DNA from: Guyanagaster necrorhizus
Taxonomy: Eukaryota; Basidiomycota; Agaricomycetes; Agaricales; Physalacriaceae
DNA: 64,000 bases
Assembly (NCBI RefSeq): GCF_019112545.1
Contig: NW_025064880.1
Span: 935,719 to 999,718, forward strand
Reading direction: 5' to 3'
Shown: piece after piece, positions 55,102 to 64,000 of the stretch
Numbering within the stretch: position 1 is the first letter of the stretch
How the letters are laid out: the number at the start of each line of letters is the position of its first letter
Program-made: the position numbers and the translations under genes
Notes under the pieces: model-generated
Told to the model about the DNA's origin: nothing
Seen by the model: the letters and a program-made list of their open reading frames with translations, nothing else
Database searches by the model: none

Positions 55102-58100
55102 ATGGATCTCCAGCCCGACAACTCGTCCGAATCAAAGACTGGGTATGTCCCTGATTTTACCCTTTTCTCGTCGTCTCGTCTGCAGCTCTTTTCAGCTCTA
55201 AGCCTCCTGTTGTGCGTGGTGCTAGGGCCTGTACGACATGTCGTGCCGCAAAGGTGGGCTCTTCTTATTCGGGCTCTTTTTTCTGCTCCCCTCATCCCCC
55301 GCCGCCCCAAAGATGAAGTGTGTCGGCGCAGAGGACGGTCAAAAACAGTGCCAGCGCTGCAAGCGTGCCAACGTAGAGTGAGTCCACCCTATTTCTTTCG
55401 CTTCTTGTCCTCGTTACCAACGCCATGCCGTTAGATGTATTTTTGAAAAACATAGGCGGGGTCGGAAGCCAGGTTCCAAGTCAGTCCTCTTTCTTTTATG
55501 ACTCTTTGGTTTTTTAAGTCCTTTTTCCAGGCTTTCAGAGGCCTCGAAAATGCTCCGTCGTCTCGAGAAAGGTCTCATCAACGCGAAGCGAAAGTCGCAG
55601 TCCTCAGAGTCCAACATGCTGCCGCCATTCTCCGAAACTGGTCACACCGGTTCTACTGAATCCTCTTTCAATGGCGTCCTTCGTGGAGACCCGTACGCAT
55701 CTCCTGGCACTCATTTCCCATCCAACGAGCTCCCTCCACTGAATCTCCCACATTACGCAAACGGTCCTGATTATCCCACGTCAAGCAGCAGCACCCGAAC
55801 CGTGGACATGGACGATGATGATGATGACCCTGATCGCAACAACGAGGCACTCTTTCCAGCCAAGATGATTCGGAAGGAAAACCAAAGGAATTCTTTTTTC
55901 CGCACTATTCTCAATCCGGAGGATGAAACCGTCGCGGGCCAAACGCCTACCCGTGGCGCTTCATTCAGTCCACCTCACTCGCGCATGACTCCCGTTTCCC
56001 CAGGACTCAATGATCCAATCTCGGCTGGCATCATTGATGAGGAGGAAGCCAAAGTTCTCTTTGATGCTCTCTTCATCAGGCTCAATCCCTTTATCAATCT
56101 CTTTGACCCTGCCCTGCACTCGGTGTCCTATGTTCGGTCGAGATGCCCATTCCTATTCAGCACCTTAATCATGGCCGCGTGCCGGTTCTTCAGACCCGAA
56201 CAATTCAAACAATGTCAAAAGATCGCAAACGATTATGCCGTTCAGGCATTTGCACAGGCTTGGAAGAGCGTGGAGGTCGTGCAGGCTTTCTGTTGCCTCA
56301 CCTATTGGCGAGATCCAGATGATAATGTGCATTTCATTTTTTTTTCTCTTTTTACACCCGTCCTGATTCTGATTTATGTGTTCAATCAGCGCACTTGGAC
56401 TTATATCGGATATGTTTGTGATTGACCTGTCTCGTCTGTACCCGTCACTGATTATTACTCTGTTGGCAGGCTTGCCGGATGGCCATTGAACTGAGGCTCA
56501 ATCGCTACGTTCCGGTTTCACCACCCCACGAAACGGAGTTCCAGATGCGTGAACGTAGAAACCGAGAGCGTACATATCTTGTGTTGTTTGTGCACGATCG
56601 GAGCCTTAGTACTCAGACGGGAAGGAGCTGGATGCTTCCGGAGGATGCGTTGGTCCGTCACTCTTCAACATGGCATGAACAAGGCGGCAGCACCATACGG
56701 CCCGAAGACGTGATTGTCTCTGCTTTTGTTCAACTGCGTCATATTGCTGTAAGAGTAACCTACTGTTCCTCCGAGAGATCTGCTGATTATTTTACGCAAG
56801 GCTGAGACAACCGATATCTTTCATACTTCTAAGGCAGACAATCCTCATGGCATCCAAAATGATATCAAGTATGAGGTCGTCCTCCGTAACTGTAACAACA
56901 AACTCTCGCAATGGATGGACACATGGCAACGTGAAATGCACCGAGGTACTGTTCATGTGCCTCAAATCTCTCTCTCTCTCTTGTACTAACTGGATATTTA
57001 GCTGGCGGTGAATCGTTCCATTTCTCGTTCTTGAGCCTGTTCAGGTTGTATATTAGGCTTTTCTTGAACAGCTTTGGAATTCAGGATTCCATTGCTTCCG
57101 TAAGAGTCGACCACTAATGACCGAGTTTCCAAAGCTGATGCGGGTTGCTTATCAGGGTGGTCGCTCTTGTCCGAGCGTGCAAGCACTATCGACATGTTAT
57201 TCCAGTGCCATGGACGCATTACGGATCCTTTCCCAAGACTTTGCTGACATGAGCATGCTTGTACGTTCAATGTAGTTCGCCGTTTGATGCGGTGAAAAGC
57301 TAAGCATTTTCTTTAGCGCTATGGTCAGGACACAATCACGATCATGTCTGCGTATGCTGCGGTCTTTCTGCTCAAGGTAGATCAATTCTCTGTTCAGTGT
57401 TGTCCATGGTGTTCACGAACTTGTATAGCTTTTACGAAGCTCCAGCACCTATCCACAATTGCACGAAGGTGCTGCTTCGGAGATCCATGCCATTATATCA
57501 AAAACAGCCGATTCGTATCACGAGGCATCTACTCTTTCTCCCGCGTCAACGTTGGCAGCCTACCATGCCCGGTTCCTGCGAAGCCTCTTGACAAATGATC
57601 TATTTAATGCACGGAGGGCCGAGAAGGGAAGGTACGAGACGCCGATTGATCCTCGGCTTCAAGGTACTGTTCTGCATCTTACTGGGGTTCGACATATGTA
57701 TATTTAAAACTCTAATAGACTCGCCAACTACCATTCAGTCGCCCCCTCAGGGATATCCCCCTAGTTCATCACATGAACAAAGCTTCCACTTTCCCGCATC
57801 TCCGCATCTTCCGGCACATCCAGTGACGCAAGATTCTCATTATGCCTCTTCCGAGGTTATGCGACCTGGTAGCAATGCTAGTGCCTCCTCCAATGGGAGC
57901 TATCACCCATCCTACATTGGAGCGCAGCACACTTCGGAGCTGGACGCCCAGTACTGGAAGAATATGTTTCTCGATTTGGGATTCGGCGGAAATGTCGAAC
58001 AAGCCGGTCCACCTCTTCAAGCTCAAGCAACAGGGCATGGCAATGGCGACTTACGTTCCTCATACGACGTTCGTCACCAAGTGTACCATATTGCCCAATC

Positions 58101-58119
58101 TTCTCACCCAAACTACTGA
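55102..58119 (+). CDS. Zn2Cys6 transcription factor with fungal-specific TF domain (PriB-like)
   Basis: The protein is a DNA-binding regulator. ATG 55102 gives MDLQPDNSSESKT, then spliced exons bring RGARACTTCRAAK, MKCVGAEDGQKQCQRCKRAN and VECIFEKHRRGRKPGSK. The six cysteines fit CX2CX6C...CX2CX6C. A coiled linker follows (LSEASKMLRRLEKGL), then a disordered serine/acidic region, and the fungal-specific TF domain: DEEEAKVLFDALFIRLNPFI, NLFDPALHSVSYVRSRCPFL, STLIMAACRFFRPEQF, and EVVQAFCCLTYWRDPDD. CRMAIELRLNRYVP, ERTYLVLFVHDRSLSTQTGR and SWMLPED follow. The last exon carries DAQYWKNMFLDLGFGG. PriB of Lentinula, linked to fruiting, has this layout. The target genes are unknown. Confidence 0.85.
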
Positions 58120-58356
58120 AATGATTTGATGCTGTGCCGCTTCGTTGTAGCGCTTTGTTTCCATCTTGATCTTGTTATATTAACTGTTGTATCGTACTTT
58201 TGCCGTACCACCTCTCTAACCATCATTGAATTGCATATATATGACATTGTTTTTGTTATTTTTTTTTTTGGCAACTCGGTCTCTTGTTCGGCACTACATA
58301 ACGATTAGATCCCGTATTTGCCGGAGGACGAAATTAAATAAAACGGCAGTTGTTGA
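58120..58356. other. Spacer between convergent genes
   Basis: The 237 bases between the regulator stop and the NUP37-like stop are T-rich (tttttattttttttttt near 58250-58270). Nothing else is recognised. They hold two 3' untranslated regions. Confidence 0.45.
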
Positions 58357-59745
58357 TCAGGGCTCGACACCGATTGGGAAAATCACCACTGTTCGGGCAA
58401 CAGCCACTGCCAACCGTGGGATACCACGAAGACCAAGAAAATCAAAGTCGCGAACGAGATGGGGCCGAGATGCTACAGTGAAAATCTCAGGCTGCGTATG
58501 CACGTAATTCATGTTGTGTACATGAACAAGGGCACCTTTTGCGGGAGACTGCGTTGAGATAGCAAAATAGTCGGGATAGGAATGGCACCATCTGAGCATT
58601 ATGAAATCAGGGGAACAGTCTTGAGAGATCAAAGAGATATAGAAAGTACCGGAACTTATCCCCGCCTTCCGGGAAGCTGTTTCCAGCGGCAAGGGGTTTG
58701 CCACCCTGAAGCTTGGAGAGATCCCATATGGAAAACCTGGACCCGTAGACGGCTCCCAGACTAAAAATGAGATTAGAACAGCACATAAAAGGCGAGGGAA
58801 GATCTGGTACATATTTGCTGAATCTCTTTGCCAGGCTACTGAGCCCGACCATTGCAGGGACCGTCCTAAAGATGCCTCCGACAGAGCGTGCGGCTCTACA
58901 AGCTCAACTAGGCTCGAATTGTGCCACGAATCTGGATCTGGGTCGTCTGGATCTGAACGCCAATCCGTAAGGAATATAGATCCCCTGCAATCTGAAACGA
59001 GAAACTCTTTGCTCGTAGACGGATGGGAATTGATGGACGTCAGTGGGTGGGGAAATGCGATAACATATGCCGTCGGCTGTGTCCTTGGCGGAGGGGATGC
59101 CGTGCCGCTCTGTCCCATTGGCGATGCCAGCATTGACGCCGTGTCCACGGAAGGGAGGAGGTCCCACACCATGAGCATTTTGTCATCTGGGTAGTATGTA
59201 TGGGCTTTTTTTTTAAAAAAAAAACAAGCCAGTCGAAGGGCCTACCTGAGACGGTGGCAATGTAGCGAGAGGCATCGCTTCCTCTACCGCCGCCAAAACA
59301 CATGTCGTTCACTTTGCCGTGGTGGCCACTTAGACCCCCGCCAAAGTGGAATACGGTTTCTTCGTTCTTGGGCAGCTTTGTGAGCAGATGTAGACCATAG
59401 TCGACTCCAGCAGCGGCGAGCCTAGATGGACGTATGGTGAGCGAATATCATCGTCGAGAGCATGTCGAGTTACTCAATGATCCAGCCGTCGCTGGACGAC
59501 GGAGAGACGGTCTTGGGCGACCAGGCAATGGCAGTAATCCGAGAGCCAATGTGAAAAGTAGCCAGTGACTCGCAGCCAGTTTCCTTCTAGAACGGTTGAG
59601 CACAATGCCTGATGTCGGAATAGGATGTACAGACCACGAGGAGGACCTGGACAGAATGCTCGCCTCCAATAGCGACAAGGTCCCCGGCGTCATCATTCTT
59701 GCAGGAAGAGAGGACATAAATCACAGTTTGATGACTGTAGTCCAT
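58357..59745 (-). CDS. NUP37-like WD40 nucleoporin
   Basis: Nup37 is a beta-propeller protein of the Y-shaped Nup107-160 complex in the nuclear pore. ATG 59745 starts MDYSHQTVIYVLSSCKNDDA with GDLVAIGGEHSVQVLLV. Splicing gives FHIGSRITAIAWSPKTVS, DYGLHLLTKLPKNEETVFHF, GGGLSGHHGKVNDMCFGGG, and SRYIATVSDDKMLMVWDLLP. AYVIAFPHPLTSINSHPSTS and EFLVSDCRGSIFLTDWRSDP follow. The last exon has NYVHTQPEIFTVASRPHLVR and DFDFLGLRGIPRLAVAVART. The SGHHGKVNDM...SDDKMLMVWDL pattern is the fungal Nup37 signature. A CGT trinucleotide tract sits immediately 5' of the ATG. Confidence 0.82.
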
Positions 59746-59774
59746 CGTCGTCGTCATCGTCGTCGTCGTCGTCG
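59746..59774 (+). repeat. CGT trinucleotide tract upstream of the NUP37-like gene
   Basis: About nine CGT units, one changed to CAT, run directly upstream of the NUP37-like ATG (read as ACG units on the gene's strand). It lies in the 5' untranslated region of that gene and in the divergent spacer shared with UMP kinase. Confidence 0.7.
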
Positions 59775-59841
59775 AGCGCGACGCGTTGTATGTGCATGTT
59801 GCGGCCAAGAGTGTTGGGCAACAGTGGCCAACACGGGTTTG

Positions 59842-60018
59842 ATGCCTTCCACCAAGCCTCCTAATCCCTGGTTGTTTGCTGCCGTCTCTGTCTCGTCGTT
59901 GCTCACGTTCTATCTTATTCTCAAGCATAGAGAAAAGTCGTATCCTCTCTCTCAGCAGCCACGACAAGCAGATCATCCTCTTGTACCCCCCTTCAACAGA
60001 AAGGATAGTGACAGCTGA
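59842..60018 (+). CDS. In-frame hydrophobic upstream ORF of UMP kinase
   Basis: ATG 59842 opens a 58-codon frame ending with TGA at 60016-60018. It is in the same frame as UMP kinase, and only one codon (ACA) separates the TGA from the kinase ATG at 60022. The peptide has a clear hydrophobic segment (NPWLFAAVSVSSLLTFYLIL), a basic flank (KHREKSYP) and a polar linker. Many filamentous fungi have UMP kinases with an N-terminal membrane or mitochondrial extension. So this may be a remnant of such an extension, a readthrough isoform, or a regulatory uORF. Confidence 0.45.
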   Translation: MPSTKPPNPWLFAAVSVSSLLTFYLILKHREKSYPLSQQPRQADHPLVPPFNRKDSDS

Positions 60019-60937
<919 letters not shown>

Positions 60938-61034
60938 TCGCCCATCATTCTCGTTTCGTTTTCCCAAAGGATCGCCGACGCTAATCAGTCAATACAATTT
61001 ACAATCATACATACATAATTCAGTTCTATCCCAA

Positions 61035-62422
61035 TCATGAATATACCATGAAACCAACACCTTCGGTTGGCAATGCAGCAGAACATACTGCTCGTCCTCC
61101 TTTGGGAATAGTGGATATTTCGCCATCGGAACAGAGCAAATGAGCTCCTTCATCAATATCATCCTGCATTATATTTAAGTAAGCATTGTTCTGGAAGCGA
61201 AATGGATACTAACTGGGATCCACTCCCAGCCACCGCATCGTATATATTCTACGACCCAAGAGCCGTCTCCATCGGTACGAATCGATCCATCTCCATGGTA
61301 CCGAAGATTGACATGTGCACCGTTCTGATACGCTCCTCCCAAAACACTGTATAGACTTGGAATGAAGGCCTCTCTAGCCTCTGGAGTATCCATTTTAGTC
61401 TTGCTACGGAATGGGCGGATAATTACGACATCGCAAGATGGACCTTCGGTTGGCAAATCCCGAGCCAATGGCGTAATCCGAAATGCAGGTTCAAGGCGGT
61501 CGACATTGACTTGAAGAAGTCAGATTAGCTTGGATACATATGAGAAGCGTTCGATACTACCAGTAGAGAGGAAATAAGCAAATGGACCGGACAAGTCCAC
61601 GATTGGGTCGTAAAGTTGAGATTCTGGATGATCGATGAACGTATTTGAAGACGGTTCGAACTGCTGCACGAGCCCCGTAGATGTGGGTAAGAGCTTAACA
61701 TGACTGTAATACCATTTGTTTGCATTTTTGGCGGCAGCGATCTTGAATCTTTCAATGCCAGGGTGTTCGTTGCGCAAAGCCTCGGAATCATGCAAGATTG
61801 ACGCGTGGAGCGACGTGGATACAACAATCGCGGATATGGTCACTGTTCGAATATGAGCAAAATTTGGGTTCAGGGATTTGTGCTTACCGTCTGGTCTCTT
61901 TGTGCTGGAGGGTGGAGACGATATCGTCGTGATTGCGATGGTAAGTGGTATGGTATTGGAGCCAGAGATAAAGGATTCGAGGCCCCTCGACTTGTACGCT
62001 ACGTCTAGAGCGTCGGTAGCGGGTGGGAAAAGAGAGGAGTAGAGGGCATTGGCTGTCCCACAAGGAACAAGGACAATGTCAAGGTGAAACGGTAAGGACC
62101 CCTCTGCCTTGACTTTGGTCGCAGACAGAAAGTTAGTTATTTCGTGGAGGGTCCCATCACCGGAGCCCAAAACTACAGTGAGATCGCCTTGTTTATCCTT
62201 TAGATATCTGTACAGAATTTCGCCGGCGTGGCCTGGGCGTTCTGTTTCGAAAACCTTATCCACGACTTGACCTTTACTAGCGAGGAACGGTTGAACATGG
62301 TCATCAAAAAATTGCTAAATGGAAACCGACATCTGTTAGAATTAAACACAAGTAGGATTAAAAAATGATGCCTTGGCAGTTCTGTCCCCAGAGGCGGGAT
62401 TGTAGATAGCAATGAGAGGCAT
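61035..62422 (-). CDS. DAGK-domain lipid kinase (sphingoid base / diacylglycerol kinase-like)
   Basis: The DAGK catalytic fold phosphorylates diacylglycerol or sphingoid bases. ATG 62422 gives MPLIAIYNPASGDRTAK, the family start. An apparent GC...AG intron (donor AAG|GCATCA) leads to QFFDDHVQPFLASKGQVVDK. The nucleotide-binding loop is VVLGSGDGTLHEITNFLSAT, where relatives have GGDGT, and IVLVPCGTANALYSSLFPP carries the GTxNxL-type motif. The C-terminal part has AYFLSTGSIERFS, and after an intron PLARDLPTEGPSCDVVIIRP and GSWVVEYIRCGGWEWIPV. It lacks obvious C1 or membrane segments. Substrate choice cannot be decided from sequence. It is divergent from RPN10, with 136 bases between starts. Confidence 0.8.
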
Positions 62423-62558
62423 TGATCGATGTAAGTAGATCCAATGTAGATTGCAATTTCGCCATCTTATCTTATCATCTGCACGTGATCGTTTTCTGTA
62501 CGCGTCACCCTTAACTATTAGCTTTCAATTCTACCATCACCAGCACTGTTCACTTAAA

Positions 62559-63795
62559 ATGCCGCTGGAAGCGACGATGATGATTATCGACAATTCCGAG
62601 TACATGCGGAATGGAGACTATACTCCTACTCGTTTTGATGCCCAGGCTGACGCCGTCAACACCGTCTTTCAGACGAAGATCGACTCAAATCCAGAAAATA
62701 CAGTCGGTGTCATGACTATGGCTGGGAAGGGGTATGTCCTTCAAGCACCAGCCATTGATTACCTATTTAACATGATTGAAACAGCCCTGAAGTACTTGTA
62801 ACCCACAGCAAGGACCTCGGTCAGATCCTTCAAGCAATTCACACCACCTCATCCAAAATTGGAGGCTCAATAGACATACCCACCGCTATCGCGATTGCCC
62901 AGCTTGCCTTGAAACACAGAGAAAACAAGAACCTCCGACAGCGTATTATCGTCTTTGTCGGATCACCGCTGGAGGGCCAGGCTGCAGACGAAAAGGCCAT
63001 GATCAAACTCGCAAAGAAGCTGAAGAAAAATAACGTTGCTCTTGACGTCGTATCCTTTGGTGATGGGATCGAGGAGCCAGGTGAAGAAGGGAAGACGATC
63101 CTTAGGTCATTCGTCGATAACACTAGTAGTGGTGACAACTCGTAAGCAACGTCTGTTCTGAATGCCATCTCTCCCTTTTACAAAGAAATGCACATAGGCA
63201 TATCGTTACAGTAGCTCCAGGAATGCGCCTCATTTCCGACGCTCTCATTTCATCGCCTATTCTTTCCGCGGATCGTTTGAGCAGCATACCTGATGAACTC
63301 ATGGAAGGCGCAGATGCGCCTTCAGCATCAGGCTCAGGTGCTGTCAATGATTTTGAGTTCGGTGTTGACCCGAGTCTAGATCCTGAGCTGGCTATGGTGT
63401 GTTCCTTACCTTGTCGTTTGAAGCATCTAATAATCATTTTCGTGTAGGCGCTTCGCATGTCGATGCAGGAAGCTCAAGCACGAGAGGCAGCGGAGGCAGC
63501 GGCATCTTCTACCTCAATATCCCAACCTCACACCGACTCTTCCGCAACGCAAGCTTCCACGACCCTACCTACATCGGTCACAGCAGAACCCACTGATAGC
63601 GAAGAGGAAGCTTTGTTACAGCAAGCTATTGCTCTGTCTCGGGGAGATCATGACATCGAGATGGATACGACTCACAATGAAGACGATGTCCCGATGGATG
63701 AAGATGAGGACGAAGAGGCCGCTATAGCTAGAGCAATTGCCATGAGCATGCAGCCGCCACAGCCGCCACAGAAAGATGAGGAGGCCAAGAAATGA
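62559..63795 (+). CDS. RPN10: RPN10, ubiquitin receptor of the 26S proteasome
   Basis: Rpn10 sits at the lid-base hinge of the proteasome and binds polyubiquitin through UIMs. ATG 62559 gives [20 protein letters not shown], then a VWA domain: [35 protein letters not shown], and (after an intron) [40 protein letters not shown] and [18 protein letters not shown] follow. Two UIM-like helices are present: [20 protein letters not shown], split by an intron, and [17 protein letters not shown] third acidic one, [14 protein letters not shown], lies near the C terminus. Three introns are removed in frame. Stop TGA at 63793-63795. Confidence 0.94.
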
Positions 63796-63896
63796 CTGTA
63801 ATATTGTTATTTGTTTCCGTTCTTACATTAGTACAAGCCGGTGCGAGGAGGAAATGAAAGCCTTTGCAGTTATTAAATATTCATTGATCTGGGTGT

Positions 63897-64000
63897 CTAC
63901 ATTTTGCCGTGGTCCTTTTCCCATTCGCCCACAAACCCATGGATTTTTTCGACCACATCAGAAGCTGTAGTTACCTGACCAAAGGCCTCAACAAACTGAC
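63897..64000 (-). CDS. 3' end of an unidentified gene (runs off the right edge)
   Basis: A minus-strand frame is open from the right edge to TAG at 63897-63899 and ends FVEAFGQVTTASDVVEKIHG then FVGEWEKDHGKM. It is protein-like and helical, and it ends convergently with RPN10 about 100 bases away. There is too little sequence to name it. Confidence 0.4.
   Translation of the reverse strand, partial: QFVEAFGQVTTASDVVEKIHGFVGEWEKDHGKM

Overview
The window is nuclear DNA from a basidiomycete fungus, most likely an agaricomycete. The evidence is the very short introns (about 40-60 bases, GT...AG with a few GC...AG), intergenic spacers often under 150 bases, and fungal gene content: a PriB-like Zn2Cys6 regulator, a GPI-anchored cupredoxin, a DUF2264 enzyme, PEX6, SNF8 and RPN10. 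No bacterial, CRISPR or phage structure is visible. All intron boundaries below were read by eye and are approximate unless a coordinate is given.

Layout. 1-2749: the 5' part of a non-LTR (LINE, Tad-like) retrotransposon on the minus strand, with a Gag-like ORF1 and the start of ORF2 (endonuclease). 2929-8152: ER glucosidase I (GH63), an unrecognised serine-rich protein, and a short-form tRNase Z. 8558-15983: a DNA-recombination block with EME1 (-) and a MUS81 homologue (+) head to head, a small membrane protein, and a RAD57/XRCC3 paralogue. 16182-26019: HID1, a cupredoxin, SNF8 (ESCRT-II), POLD2 and glutamate decarboxylase. 26272-35392: a broken PAP2 phosphatase, a nuclear-type hypothetical gene, PRKRIP1, a BAR-SH3 protein, a SMARCD/Snf12-type SWIB subunit and one unrecognised gene. 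35426-49339: DUF2264 (GH154-like), KRI1, PhoD-like phosphatase, PEX6, GAR1, a Mis14/NSL1-like kinetochore protein and YJU2. 49465-54085: DHX35-like helicase, MIC19 and a single-pass membrane protein. 54086-55101: a gene-poor spacer with a 36-base poly-G run. 55102-64000: the Zn2Cys6 regulator, NUP37-like WD40 protein, UMP kinase, a DAGK-domain lipid kinase, RPN10, and the 3' end of one more gene.

Main observations. The two subunits of the Mus81-Eme1 structure-specific nuclease are encoded back to back from one 119-base spacer, with a RAD51 paralogue 2-4 kb away. The MUS81 member carries several apparent lesions: no in-frame ATG, three frame shifts judged by homology, an in-frame TAG, and no recognisable winged-helix segment. 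A PAP2 phosphatase gene lacks all three catalytic motifs. Most other genes are readable through plausible introns, which argues against a generally error-rich assembly. Two spliceosomal genes (YJU2 and a DHX35-like helicase) form a second divergent pair of related function. UMP kinase has an in-frame hydrophobic upstream ORF ended by a TGA three bases before its ATG.
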